Shown one piece after another: positions 14,201 through 22,626 of a stretch of DNA of 64,000 nt (position 1 is the stretch's first letter; the number at the start of each line of letters is the position of its first letter). The DNA lies in the NCBI RefSeq assembly GCF_017894365.1, contig NZ_CP059467.1, positions 1,240,001 to 1,304,000 on the forward strand, in the 5' to 3' direction. Origin of the DNA: Aromatoleum bremense. Its GTDB lineage: Bacteria > Pseudomonadota > Gammaproteobacteria > Burkholderiales > Rhodocyclaceae. The translations under genes were made by a program, and so were the position numbers. The notes under the pieces are model-generated. The model worked only from the letters and a program-made list of their open reading frames with translations, ran no database searches and was not told the origin of the DNA.

Positions 14201-15436
14201 CGCGGCCGACTGCGCGATTTTCTCGATCTGCAACTGCTCGACCTTGTTGCGATGCGAGTAGCGCTTGACGCGCGCGAGGCCGGTATCGACGACGTAGCGG
14301 ATGCCCGGCACCGTCAGCGACGTCTCGGCGACGTTCGTCGCGAGCACGACGCGCCGCCCGCGCCCCGGCGCGAACACGCGCGACTGCTCCTGCGCCGACT
14401 GTCGCGCGAAGAGCGGCAGAACCTCGGTACTGCCGGCGTGGTGCGCCTTGCGCAGCGCCTCGGCAGCCTCGCGGATTTCGCGCTCCCCGGGCAGGAACAC
14501 CAGCACGTCGCCCGGCCCGCTGCGATGCGCCTCGTCGACGGCGTCGACGATCGCGTCGAAGAGATCCCGCCCCTGTCCCTTATCGCGGCGCGCAGCCTCA
14601 CGGCGCGGGTCCGTCGCGGGCTCGTCGTCGTTCTCGACCGGCCGGTAGCGCATCTCGATCGGATACAGCCGCCCCGAAACCTCGATCACCGGCGCCGGCT
14701 TTTCGGGCGTGCCGAAATGGCGCGCAAAGCGGTCCGCGTCGAGTGTCGCCGACGTAACGATCACTTTCAGGTCGGGACGGCGCGGCAGCAGCGTCTTCAG
14801 GTAGCCGAGCAGAAAGTCGATGTTGAGGCTGCGTTCGTGCGCCTCGTCGATGATCAGCGTGTCGTACGCGGCGAGCAGCGGGTCGCCCTGAGTCTCGGCG
14901 AGCAGGATGCCGTCGGTCATCAGCTTGATGTGAGTCGCCGCGCCGATGCGGTCGGTGAAACGGATCTTGTAGCCGACCGCCTGGCCGAGCTCGGATTTCA
15001 GCTCCTGCGCGATGCGCGTCGCGGTCGCGCGCGCGGCAAGGCGGCGTGGCTGGGTGTGACCGATGAGCCCCGCGGCGCCGCGGCCGAGCGCGAGGCAGAT
15101 CTTCGGCAGCTGTGTTGTCTTGCCCGAACCGGTTTCGCCACTGACGATGACGACCTGATGCGCAGCGATGGCGGCGGCGATCTCGGCGCGCTTCTGCGTG
15201 ACCGGCAGCTCCGGCGGGAAGTCGGGGCGCGGCAGCGCCGACTTTCGTTCGGCGAGGGCTGCGCGCGAGCGCGTCAGCAACGCCTCGAGATCAGCCTGCG
15301 CGCGCTCCCGCCGGGCGCCCTGTGCTCGTCCGAGGTCGCGGGCGAGGCGCTGCAGTCGCGGGCGATCGGCGCTCAGGCAGTCGGCGAAGGATTGCCGTTC
15401 GCCGGCGTGGGCGGAAAGCGTGTCTATGGTTTTCAA
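11300..15436 (-). CDS. hrpA: ATP-dependent DEAH-box RNA helicase HrpA
   Basis: A 1378-residue DEAH/RHA helicase, close to the usual 1300. HrpA remodels RNA and is linked to mRNA processing and stalled-ribosome rescue in E. coli. Walker A GETGSGKT is at residues 100-107, DEAH at 197-200, and SAT near 229. Motif VI QRAGRCGRV lies near 415, followed by the HA2/ratchet and OB-fold region and the long HrpA-specific C-terminal domain. The residues from about 1080 to 1130 (alanine- and proline-rich) look like a variable linker. The reverse strand carries an 821-codon open frame that is a composition artefact. It is transcribed away from the rpsF operon start with no clear partner. Confidence 0.95.
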   Translation of the reverse strand: MKTIDTLSAHAGERQSFADCLSADRPRLQRLARDLGRAQGARRERAQADLEALLTRSRAALAERKSALPRPDFPPELPVTQKRAEIAAAIAAHQVVIVSGETGSGKTTQLPKICLALGRGAAGLIGHTQPRRLAARATATRIAQELKSELGQAVGYKIRFTDRIGAATHIKLMTDGILLAETQGDPLLAAYDTLIIDEAHERSLNIDFLLGYLKTLLPRRPDLKVIVTSATLDADRFARHFGTPEKPAPVIEVSGRLYPIEMRYRPVENDDEPATDPRREAARRDKGQGRDLFDAIVDAVDEAHRSGPGDVLVFLPGEREIREAAEALRKAHHAGSTEVLPLFARQSAQEQSRVFAPGRGRRVVLATNVAETSLTVPGIRYVVDTGLARVKRYSHRNKVEQLQIEKIAQSAAKQRAGRCGRVMDGICFRLYDEADFEKRPAHTDPEILRSSLAGVILRMKSLHLGEVEDFPFLDAPLSRMIADGYQLLVELGALNEPSRDGEVRELTPIGRELAKLPLDPKIGRMILAARDRGCIKEVLVIAAALSVQDPRERSPESPGAADQAHAKFRGGEQDQRSEFLWYWNLWKAWDEVLRHESGAKQKAWAKRHHLSYMRLREWRDVHSQLLTLCAEHGWKENQQPAQYEPLHTALLTGLLGHVGSKIEDASGPQAGSYLGARGIRFWPHPGSALAKKAGKWIVCAELVETSRLFGRCLARIEPEWLEEVGGHLVKRQVFEPHWSKASGAVRAWERGTLHGLVLYPRRGVGYRDTDPALCRELFIREGLVQGEIAEGPARGMAFLQHNRRLVAEIERLEHKSRRPDVLVDEELIFAFYDAKLPPDVVDVASFERWRKTAEQAEPKLLHLTRDQLMRHEAEGITTDRFPSSFDVLGQKLKLTYLHQPGEPDDGVTLTVPLAMLNQVPANRCEWLVPGLLGEKAAALLRTVPQRHRHRLQPIADSAAAFVEQFEAGEFNGDEALLRALQRFVEERVSLKLPMESFRPENLNPHFFMNFRVVDEHGRVLGQSRNLAELRTRLRDQVAERFRAARIALPEHEAAKQSNALPRGATPPASRVARAKTGAAMGGAERQPPSSPASPALGGFTAWTFGPLPELLEVKVAGHDVIGYPALHDDGDSVSLRPYDTPEEAAKVHRKGLARLFTLVLKDQVRAIEKLPGLRDLALAFIPFGTEAELKAQLVAATLARTCLLDPLPPDAASFERRCAEAKPRVTLVAQEFTRLAAALIAEHAALQKRLTGLRAFPEVAADIQSQVRELLPKNFLLAFPWERLAEFSRYLKAAGVRLDKLRNNPVRDAQLAADWRSLAQPFERELLAKRKAGVTDPALEEFRWLLEELRVGLFAQELKTPMPMSVKRLQKIWDARPR

Positions 15437-15625
15437 TATCGGGGTTGCCGGACAATAAGCGCGTCCGACGCCGGAAGAGGGAAATCGTTCCGGACGAGCC
15501 GGCGAGGACGGCCTTTCCGGTGGCGAGGCGGGATTATGCCAGAACGCGGCGGGGCCGCCGCATGGCGTGGGGTGCCGCCTGGAACGAGGGGCGGGACCTG
15601 CCGCCCCGCGCCGTCGGCGGCGGGA

Positions 15626-16225
15626 TCAGCCGCGCAGGCCGATGATCATGCTCATCGCGAGCGCCAGGACGACCAGCAATGCCATCCACGCGATGATGCC
15701 GGCCATCAGCACGAAAGTGCCCATGACCCGGGCCTTGCTCTTGTCCTCAAGCCTGAACAGTGGATAGACGCCGTGGTAGATCAGCGCCGCCGAGGCAACC
15801 CACGCGACCGCGACGACGAGTGCGTTGAACCACGTGATCGGGACGAATAGCGCGAGCGCCGAAATCCACAGCGGCGTCGGCGCGACGGCCGCGAGCAGAA
15901 ACGCGTTCTGGTAGGTCGGCGTCGCATCGACAACGTCCCCCATCTGCTGGATGATCGACGCCATCAGCGCGACCATCGCCAGCTCGGCGAGAAAGAACGC
16001 AACGGCCGCGGCGAGCGCTTCGCCAACCGTGATCGCCGGCACCAGCTCCGGAAACACGCCTCCCGGCATGACCAGCAACGCATACAGCAGCATTACCGGG
16101 GGGACCAGCGACATCGGTATAACGAACGTCGTGAAAAGCTTCCTCACGCTGGGGTGGATCTCGATCAGGTACTGCCAGCCCTCCCGGTACGAATAGAACA
16201 TTTTCGGAAGATTGTGCGTGTTCAT
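15626..16225 (-). CDS. Yip1-family integral membrane protein
   Basis: A 199-residue membrane protein starting MNTHNLPKMFYSYREGWQYL. The N-terminal 30 residues are cytosolic in character (LIEIHPSVRKLF), followed by five hydrophobic segments, the arrangement of Yip1-domain proteins in proteobacteria. The function of bacterial Yip1 proteins is not established. A ribosome site GAGG lies just upstream. The open frame continues to 16828 but that part runs antisense to the glycosylase gene and has no coding character. It stands alone between hrpA and a divergent gene. Confidence 0.75.
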   Translation of the reverse strand: MNTHNLPKMFYSYREGWQYLIEIHPSVRKLFTTFVIPMSLVPPVMLLYALLVMPGGVFPELVPAITVGEALAAAVAFFLAELAMVALMASIIQQMGDVVDATPTYQNAFLLAAVAPTPLWISALALFVPITWFNALVVAVAWVASAALIYHGVYPLFRLEDKSKARVMGTFVLMAGIIAWMALLVVLALAMSMIIGLRG

Positions 16226-16450
16226 CGTCGACCTCCTCGGTTCGCGTGACGAGACTGCAGTTCGACCGTCCGGGGCTGCGAAAAGTCCCGCCTTGTTTTC
16301 ATTGTAGACAACCGCGAAAATCCGGACCTGCCTACGCCTGCCGCCGCGGGACTGTTGCCACGGGACTTGCCGACAACGGAATCGCTCGGTACCTTGCGTC
16401 GCTTGCGCGCTGTCCTCGCGTGCCGCCCGGCCGACTTCCCCCGCTCCCCC

Positions 16451-16951
16451 ATGTCCCGACTCGAAGGCTTTCCGCCGGTCGCCGCTCCCGGCGCCCACAC
16501 CCTGATCCTCGGCAGCATGCCGGGCGCCGCCTCGCTGGCGGCGCTCGAGTATTACGCGCACCGCCGCAATCTCTTCTGGCCGATCCTCGACGAAGTGCTC
16601 GGCATCGATCCGGCGCTGCCTTATGCGGAGCGCACGCAGCGCCTGGCCGACGCGGGCTACGCGCTGTGGGACGTGCTCGGCGCGTGCCGCCGGCACGGCA
16701 GCCTCGATTCGAACATCGAGAACGACTCGATCGAGGTGAATGATTTCGCGACCTTCTTCGCCACGCACTCGTCGATCGATCGGGTGTTCTGCAACGGCAT
16801 GACGGCAGAACAATGCTTCCGCCGCCATGTCCTGCCGGGGCTCGGAGCGCGCTTCGAATTCGATGTTCGGCGGCTGCCGTCGACGAGCCCGGCGAATGCC
16901 TCGATCCCATATGCGGCGAAGCTCGCGGCGTGGCGGGAGATCGCCCGATGA
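16451..16951 (+). CDS. DNA-deoxyinosine (hypoxanthine-DNA) glycosylase
   Basis: A 166-residue member of the uracil-DNA glycosylase superfamily, family 6, which removes hypoxanthine formed by adenine deamination. Visible motifs: LILGSMPGAASLAALEYYAH near residues 19-38, then RRNLFWPIL, and SxTSPAN-type STSPANAS near residue 143. The start MSRLEGFPPVAAPG at 16451 is chosen because the fold begins directly after it; an upstream ATG at 16355 adds a low-complexity arginine-rich leader. It overlaps the next gene by an ATGA junction (16948-16951), so the two are translationally coupled. Mug-type G:T/U glycosylase is the other reading, but the motifs fit family 6 better. Confidence 0.85.
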   Translation: MSRLEGFPPVAAPGAHTLILGSMPGAASLAALEYYAHRRNLFWPILDEVLGIDPALPYAERTQRLADAGYALWDVLGACRRHGSLDSNIENDSIEVNDFATFFATHSSIDRVFCNGMTAEQCFRRHVLPGLGARFEFDVRRLPSTSPANASIPYAAKLAAWREIAR

Positions 16952-18246
16952 GCGGCGGCGGGGAACGCAGGGTCGCCGTCATCGGCGGCGGGCCGGCAGG
17001 ATTGATGGCCGCCGAAATGCTTTCGTTGCAGGGTCATGCCATCGACGTCTTCGATGCAATGCCTTCGCTCGGGCGCAAGTTTCTCCTCGCCGGCATCGGC
17101 GGTCTGAATCTGACCCATTCGGAAGCGCCCGACGCCTTTGCCTCGCGTTACCGCGAACGGAGGCCCGAATTCGAGCGGCTGCTCGCGACGTTCGGCGCGG
17201 CCGCGCTGCGCGATTGGGCACACGGGCTGGGCATCGAGACTTTCGTCGGCAGTTCCGGGCGCGTGTTTCCAGTCGAAATGAAAGCTGCGCCGCTGCTGCG
17301 CGCGTGGCTGCACCGGCTGCGCGGGGCGGGGGTGCGATTTCACGTGCGCCACCGCTGGATGGGCTGGCAGTCAGGCGACGCCCTGCCGACGCACGGACTG
17401 CGCTTCGCGACCCCCGCCGGCGAGCGCCTCGTCGACGCCGACGCGGTCGTGCTCGCGCTCGGCGGCGCGAGCTGGGCGAGACTCGGCTCGGACGGCGCCT
17501 GGGTGCCGTGGCTGGGCGGGCGCAACGTCACGGTCGCCACGCTGAAAGCCACGAACTGTGGCTTCGACGTCGCCGCGCAAGATTCCCGTCGCGGCGCGGC
17601 CGGCACGGGCTGGAGCGAGCATTTCCGCGCTCGTTTCGCCGGCCAGCCGCTGAAATCCGTCGCGCTGAGCTTCACCGACTCGCAGGGCGAGACGCACCAC
17701 CGTGCCGGCGAATGCATGGTGTCGGCGACCGGCCTCGAAGGCAGCCTGATCTACGCGCTGTCGGCGCCGCTGCGCGACACGCTCGCGGCGACCGGCATCG
17801 TCGAACTGTCGATCGATCTCGCGCCCGGCCGCACGCTCGAACGTCTCACCGAAGAGCTGTCGCGACCGCGCGGCGCGCGTTCGATGTCGAGCCACCTGCA
17901 GAGCAAGGCGGGGATTACCGGCGTCAAGGCCGGGCTGCTGCGCGAGTGCGTGGCTCCGGATGCGTTCGCATCGCCCGCCCGGCTTGCCGCCGCGATCCAT
18001 GCGCTGCCGCTCAGGCTGGTGGCTCCTCGCCCGCTCGACGAAGCGATCAGCACCGCGGGCGGCGTGGTGTTCGAGGAACTCGACGAAGGCCTGATGATCC
18101 GCCAGCTCCCGGGGGTCTTCTGCTGCGGCGAGATGCTCGACTGGGAGGCGCCGACCGGCGGCTACCTGCTGACCGGCTGCTTTGCGACGGGTCGCGCCGC
18201 AGGCCTGGGCGCAAGCGCGTGGCTGGCGAGCGCGACGCGAAAGTAG
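16948..18246 (+). CDS. HI0933/BaiN-like FAD-dependent flavoprotein (TIGR03862 type)
   Basis: A 432-residue flavoprotein that begins MSGGGERRVAVIGGGPAGLM, with the FAD motif GGGPAG at residues 12-17 and the family block LGRKFLLAGIGGLNLTHSE near residue 45. The end has the second FAD site (GVFCCGEMLDWEAPTGGYLL, residues 388-407). Members of this group are annotated as NAD(P)/FAD-dependent oxidoreductases; the substrate is unknown for most. The ATG overlaps the stop of the DNA glycosylase (ATGA), which suggests joint expression. A link with DNA repair is possible but not shown by sequence. It ends 12 bases before the convergent crcB. Confidence 0.88.
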   Translation: MSGGGERRVAVIGGGPAGLMAAEMLSLQGHAIDVFDAMPSLGRKFLLAGIGGLNLTHSEAPDAFASRYRERRPEFERLLATFGAAALRDWAHGLGIETFVGSSGRVFPVEMKAAPLLRAWLHRLRGAGVRFHVRHRWMGWQSGDALPTHGLRFATPAGERLVDADAVVLALGGASWARLGSDGAWVPWLGGRNVTVATLKATNCGFDVAAQDSRRGAAGTGWSEHFRARFAGQPLKSVALSFTDSQGETHHRAGECMVSATGLEGSLIYALSAPLRDTLAATGIVELSIDLAPGRTLERLTEELSRPRGARSMSSHLQSKAGITGVKAGLLRECVAPDAFASPARLAAAIHALPLRLVAPRPLDEAISTAGGVVFEELDEGLMIRQLPGVFCCGEMLDWEAPTGGYLLTGCFATGRAAGLGASAWLASATRK

Positions 18247-18258
18247 GGTGTTCCGCGT

Positions 18259-18654
18259 TCAGCCGCGCCAAACGTTGAACGCGGTGTAGCCGACCCACGC
18301 CATCAGCAGCGACCCTGCGACATGGACAAGCGTGTGCAGCGCGAGCCAGCCCCATTCGCCGCGCTGCATCAGATGCAGGCCTTCGGCGGAGAACGTCGAA
18401 AAAGTCGTCAGCCCGCCAAGGAAGCCGGTCGTCAGCAGCAGCCTGAGCGCCGGCGGCATCTCGGGCACCGCGTGGATCCACGCCAGCGTGCCGCCCATCA
18501 GCAAGCCGCCGAGCAGGTTCGCCGCGAGCGTGCCGAACGGGATGGTCAGGAACATCGGATTCAGCAGCAATCCGAGCCCCCAGCGCAGCCAGGCGCCAAC
18601 CGCCGCGCCGGCACCGACCGCGGCGAACGCCGACACCGTCACCGGCGACGTCAT
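18259..18654 (-). CDS. crcB: Fluoride channel CrcB/Fluc
   Basis: A 131-residue protein with four membrane segments. Fluc channels export fluoride as dual-topology dimers. Diagnostic segments: GAWLRWGLG near the start, FGTLAANLLGGLLMG (TM2 with the conserved asparagine), and GFLGGLTTFSTFSAE with the phenylalanine pair and the sodium-site glycine-threonine region. Only one copy is present, consistent with the self-pairing form. The start at MTSPVTV is preferred over MGRVRAM six codons earlier (18672). No fluoride riboswitch is recognisable in the 230 bases upstream. Confidence 0.92.
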   Translation of the reverse strand: MTSPVTVSAFAAVGAGAAVGAWLRWGLGLLLNPMFLTIPFGTLAANLLGGLLMGGTLAWIHAVPEMPPALRLLLTTGFLGGLTTFSTFSAEGLHLMQRGEWGWLALHTLVHVAGSLLMAWVGYTAFNVWRG

Positions 18655-18891
18655 CGCCCGCACCCGCCCCACATGGCCTCTTCGCCCGTCGGGATGTACG
18701 TCCGGAAAATCGGAATCGGGTCGATCGGCTTACCAGCCATGACATTCCTGTGCGTGCATGAGCGCCGGCATTCTACCGGACGCGAGCGGCGCAACGCTCT
18801 GCCATCCGCCGCGGCAATTCGATTTCAACCGGGTGCGGCGGTAGAATCGCCGGCTTCCGGGCATTGCACCCATTCTTCGAGACTTCATCCC

Positions 18892-20625
18892 GTGTCCGAC
18901 ACTCCGAAATCCGGCACCACCGCAGCGCCTGCGAGCAACTTCATCCGCAACCTCATCGACGAGGACAACCGGGGCGGAAAATGGGGCGGCCGCGTCGAGA
19001 CGCGCTTTCCGCCCGAACCGAACGGCTATCTGCACTACGGCCACGCCAAGTCGATCTGCCTGAACTTCGGCCTCGCGCAGAGCTACGGCGGCGCCTGCCA
19101 TCTGCGCTTCGATGACACCAATCCCGAAAAGGAAGAGCAGGAATACGTCGATTCGATCATCGAGGCGGTGCATTGGCTCGGCTTCGACTGGGGCGAACAC
19201 CTGTATTTCGCCTCGGACTATTTCGATCGCATGTATGCGTGCGCCGAATACCTGATCACTTCCGGCCACGCCTACGTCGAATCGCTGTCGGCCGAGGAGA
19301 TGCGCGCGTATCGCGGTACGCTGACCGAAGCCGGGCGCGAGAGTCCGTACCGCAGCCGCAGCGTCGAGGAGAACCTCGACCTCTTCCGCCGCATGCGCGC
19401 CGGCGAGTTCGCCGACGGGCAGCACATCCTGCGCGCGAAGGTCAACATGGCCTCGCCGAACCTGAATCTGCGCGACCCGGCGATCTACCGCATTCGCCGC
19501 GCGACTCACCACCGCACCGGCGACGCCTGGTGCATCTACCCGATGTACACCTTCGCGCATCCGATCGAGGACGCGATCGAAGGCATCACGCATTCGCTGT
19601 GCACGCTCGAGTTCGAGGACCAGCGCCCGTTCTACGACTGGCTGCTCGACGCGCTCGCGACCGGCGGCTTCTTCCCGCGGCCGCTGCCGCAGCAGATCGA
19701 ATTCGCGCGGCTGAACCTGACCTACGTCGTGCTCTCGAAGCGCAAGCTGATCCAGCTCGTCGATGAACACCATGTCGACGGCTGGGACGACCCGCGCCTG
19801 CCGACGCTCGTCGGCGCGCGCCGCCGCGGCTTCACGGCGGCGGGCTTCCGTCTCTTCGCCGAGCGCATCGGCGTGACGAAGTCGGATACGTGGATCGACC
19901 TCAGCGTGCTCGAGGAATGCATGCGCGAGGACCTCAACCTCGCCGCCGAGCGCCGCGTCGCGGTGCTCGACCCGCTGCGGCTCGTCATCACGAACTACCC
20001 GCCCGGGCACAGCGAGCAGTGCGAGGCGCCGAACCATCCGCTCAAACCCGAACTGGGCAAGCGGCCGATGCCGTTCTCGGGCGAGCTGTGGATCGAGCGC
20101 GAGGACTTCATGGAAACCCCGGCCAAGGGCTTCCACCGCCTCTACCCCGGCAACATGGCGCGGCTGCGTTACGGCTACGTCGTCAGATGCACCGGCTGCG
20201 AGAAGGATGCCGACGGCAACGTCACCGCGGTGCTGTGCGAGTATCTGCCCGACACGAAGTCCGGCACGCCGGGCGCCGACAGCGTCAAGGTCAAGGGCAA
20301 CCTGCACTGGGTGTCCGTCGCGCACGCGTACGAAGCCCAAGTGCGGCTCTACGACCGGCTGTTCGCCCATCCCTACCCCGGCAACCGGCGCGAGGGCGAT
20401 CCGGAGGATTTCGAGCGCAGCTACATCGACGACCTCAACGACACCTCGAAGCTGACGATCCACGCGCGGCTCGAACCGGCCCTCGCAAACGCCCGGCCGG
20501 AAGACCACTTCCAGTTCGAGCGCCACGGCTACTTCGTCGCCGACCGCATCGACTCGACCGCCGGAGCACCGGTCTTCAACCGCACCGTGACGCTGAAGGA
20601 TTCGTGGAGCAAGACCAAAGGATAA
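18892..20625 (+). CDS. glnS: Glutaminyl-tRNA synthetase
   Basis: A 577-residue class I synthetase that charges tRNA-Gln. The HIGH-type motif is in PPEPNGYLHYGHAKS (near residue 40) and the KMSKS-type motif is VVLSKRKL (near 279). The C-terminal anticodon-binding beta barrels follow, with CTGCEKDADGNVTAV in the family position. The start is a GTG at 18892 (VSDTPKSGTT); the residues just after it are a variable linker and the family fold begins at ASNFIRNLI. A longer upstream frame runs antisense to crcB and is not credible. Presence of GlnS implies direct charging of tRNA-Gln, as in most beta- and gammaproteobacteria. Confidence 0.96.
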   Translation: MSDTPKSGTTAAPASNFIRNLIDEDNRGGKWGGRVETRFPPEPNGYLHYGHAKSICLNFGLAQSYGGACHLRFDDTNPEKEEQEYVDSIIEAVHWLGFDWGEHLYFASDYFDRMYACAEYLITSGHAYVESLSAEEMRAYRGTLTEAGRESPYRSRSVEENLDLFRRMRAGEFADGQHILRAKVNMASPNLNLRDPAIYRIRRATHHRTGDAWCIYPMYTFAHPIEDAIEGITHSLCTLEFEDQRPFYDWLLDALATGGFFPRPLPQQIEFARLNLTYVVLSKRKLIQLVDEHHVDGWDDPRLPTLVGARRRGFTAAGFRLFAERIGVTKSDTWIDLSVLEECMREDLNLAAERRVAVLDPLRLVITNYPPGHSEQCEAPNHPLKPELGKRPMPFSGELWIEREDFMETPAKGFHRLYPGNMARLRYGYVVRCTGCEKDADGNVTAVLCEYLPDTKSGTPGADSVKVKGNLHWVSVAHAYEAQVRLYDRLFAHPYPGNRREGDPEDFERSYIDDLNDTSKLTIHARLEPALANARPEDHFQFERHGYFVADRIDSTAGAPVFNRTVTLKDSWSKTKG

Positions 20626-20747
20626 GCGGTCTGGTCCGGGAGCGGCTCCGCACGGCCGCCGGGGCGTCCGGCCGCCGCAGCCCGCGCCGCGGTTGCGCCG
20701 CCGCGGGCATCGGCGGATCATCTGCGAAAAATGCCGATTGAAAGCCG

Positions 20748-21920
20748 ATGACTCCCCTCTTTCGCCGCGTCCGCGCGGTTGTCGTCACCCTCCTCGTCCT
20801 TGCCCTCGTCGCCACCGCCATCTGGTGGTTCACCCGCCCTAAACCGGTCCCGGTGCTGCTCGTCGAAGTCGGGCATGGCGTCGTCGAGGCGACGCTGTCG
20901 AATACGCGCGCCGGCGAGATCGAGGCCTGCCAGCGCACCAAGCTGTCGACGATCATCGGCGGGCGCATCGATTTTCTCGGCGTCGAGGAAGGCGACCGGG
21001 TCGAAGCCGGGCAGGTACTGATGCGGCTGTGGAACGCCGACCAGGACGCCCGGCTGGCGGTCAACCGCGCGCAACTCGAGACAGCGCGCAAACGCGTGCA
21101 GGAAGCCTGCACGCAAGCCGACAATGCCGAACGCGAAGCGGCCCGCCAGACGGAGCTCTTCCAGCGCAATTTCATTTCGGCGTCGCGCGAGGAGCAGGCC
21201 CGCACCGAAGCCCGGGCGCGCCGGGCCGCCTGCGAAACCGCGCGCGCCGACACACGCACCGCCGAAGCGCAGATCGAGGCGACCGCCACCGACCGCCAGC
21301 GCACCGTGCTGATCGCGCCGTTTGCCGGCACGGTCGCGAAGATCACCGGCGAGCTCGGCGAATATTCGACCCCGTCGCCGCCGGGCGTGCCGACGCCGCC
21401 GGCGATCGACCTCATCGACGACAGCTGCCTGTACGTCAAGGCGCCAATGGACGAGATCGACGCGCCGAAAATCCATCCCGGCCAGCGCGCCCGCGTGACC
21501 CTCGACGCGCTGCCGGGAAAGGTGTTCGACGCGACGGTCAAGCGCATCGCGCCCTACATCACCGCCGTCGAGAAGCAGGCGCGCACGGTGGATGTCGACC
21601 TCGACTTTGTCCGGTCGGGCGAAGCGCGCGGCCTGCTCGTCGGCTACAGCGCCGATGCCGAGATCGTGCTCGAGGTGCGCGAGAACGTGCTGCGCATCCC
21701 CACCGCGACGCTGCAGGAAGGCAATCAGGTGCTGCTTTATCGCGAATCGGACGGCACGCTCGAAGCGCGCGAGATCAAGCCCGGGGTGGCGAACTGGGAC
21801 TACACCGAAGTGGTCGACGGGCTCGCCGCCGGAGATCGCATCGTCAGCTCGCTCGAACGCGAGGGCATCGAGCCCGGCGCGCGGGTCGAGCCGGAAAACG
21901 ACGGACGCGCGGCGCGCTGA
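20748..21920 (+). CDS. Periplasmic adaptor (HlyD/MacA-like) of an ABC efflux system
   Basis: A 390-residue membrane fusion protein anchored by one N-terminal helix (VVVTLLVLALVATAIWWF, residues 11-28). It has the split lipoyl/barrel-sandwich halves (IDFLGVEEGDRVEAGQVLMR, residues 74-93, and LIAPFAGTVAKITGELGEYS near 187), an alpha-helical hairpin rich in Ala, Arg and Glu (residues 100-180), and a beta-barrel end. It is followed after one base by the ATPase and then by two permeases, giving a MacA-like tripartite pump across the envelope. No dedicated outer membrane factor is in this operon; the OprM-type gene at 53692 or TolC elsewhere could serve. The exported substrate is not predictable. 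Confidence 0.85.
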   Translation: MTPLFRRVRAVVVTLLVLALVATAIWWFTRPKPVPVLLVEVGHGVVEATLSNTRAGEIEACQRTKLSTIIGGRIDFLGVEEGDRVEAGQVLMRLWNADQDARLAVNRAQLETARKRVQEACTQADNAEREAARQTELFQRNFISASREEQARTEARARRAACETARADTRTAEAQIEATATDRQRTVLIAPFAGTVAKITGELGEYSTPSPPGVPTPPAIDLIDDSCLYVKAPMDEIDAPKIHPGQRARVTLDALPGKVFDATVKRIAPYITAVEKQARTVDVDLDFVRSGEARGLLVGYSADAEIVLEVRENVLRIPTATLQEGNQVLLYRESDGTLEAREIKPGVANWDYTEVVDGLAAGDRIVSSLEREGIEPGARVEPENDGRAAR

Positions 21921-21921
21921 A

Positions 21922-22626
21922 ATGCCCATGGCGCAGATCGAGCTCTCCAGCATCGAACGCGTATTCAAGCTCGGCGACAGCGAAGTCCATGCGCTGCACG
22001 CCGTGACGGTCGCGATCGAGGCCGGCGAATACGTCGCCGTGATGGGCCCGTCGGGTTCGGGCAAGTCCACGCTGCTGAACCTGCTCGGCCTGCTCGACCG
22101 ACCGAACGCCGGCACCTACCGGCTCGAAGGGCGCGACGTGACGACGCTCACCGCCGACGAGCAGGCCGAAGTCCGCCGCAACCGCATCGGCTTCGTGTTC
22201 CAGAGCTTCCACCTCGTGCCGCGGCTCACCGCCGCCGAGAACATCGCGCTGCCGCTGATGCTCGCCGGCGTGCCGCCCGCCGAGCGCGGCCCGCGCGTCG
22301 CCGAGGCGCTGAAGAACTTCGGTCTCGACACGCGCGCCGGCCACCGCCCCGACGAACTGTCCGGCGGCCAGCGTCAGCGCGTTGCAATCGCGCGCGCGAC
22401 GATCATGCGCCCGGCGATGATCCTCGCCGACGAGCCGACCGGCAACCTCGACCGCGCGACCGGCCAGGACGTCACCGCATTGCTCGAGGACCTCAACGCC
22501 TCGGGCGTGACGCTGATCGTCGTCACGCACGACCCGGTGATGGGTGGGCGGGCGCGGCGCCGGCTGATGATGGAAGACGGCGCACTCGTCGCTGACCTGC
22601 ATGCGGACGCCGCTTCACCCGCCTGA
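21922..22626 (+). CDS. ABC transporter ATP-binding protein (MacB/LolD-like)
   Basis: A 234-residue nucleotide-binding domain. Walker A GPSGSGKST is at residues 42-50, the Q loop is in FVFQSFHLVPRLTAAEN (about 91-107), the signature LSGGQ at 146-150, Walker B MILADEPT near 165-172, and the H loop in IVVTHD. This is the type seen in MacB, LolD and FtsE. Unlike MacB the ATPase and permease are separate genes here. It starts one base after the adaptor stop and its stop abuts the first permease start, so the four genes form one tight operon. A second ATG two codons in (21928) is equally possible. Confidence 0.92.
   Translation: MPMAQIELSSIERVFKLGDSEVHALHAVTVAIEAGEYVAVMGPSGSGKSTLLNLLGLLDRPNAGTYRLEGRDVTTLTADEQAEVRRNRIGFVFQSFHLVPRLTAAENIALPLMLAGVPPAERGPRVAEALKNFGLDTRAGHRPDELSGGQRQRVAIARATIMRPAMILADEPTGNLDRATGQDVTALLEDLNASGVTLIVVTHDPVMGGRARRRLMMEDGALVADLHADAASPA

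Noticed and set aside
15580..15625. GC-rich hairpin after the Yip1-type gene (GGGGCGG/CCGCCCC)
   Set aside because: Stem of seven bases without a T tract in very GC-rich DNA; not strong enough to call a terminator.
13385..15850. An 821-codon frame opposite hrpA
   Set aside because: It is antisense to a well-conserved helicase; the residues are rich in Arg, Ala and Asp, as expected from GC-rich complement strands.
18655..18891. Fluoride riboswitch ahead of crcB
   Set aside because: The conserved riboswitch sequence blocks are not present in the upstream region.
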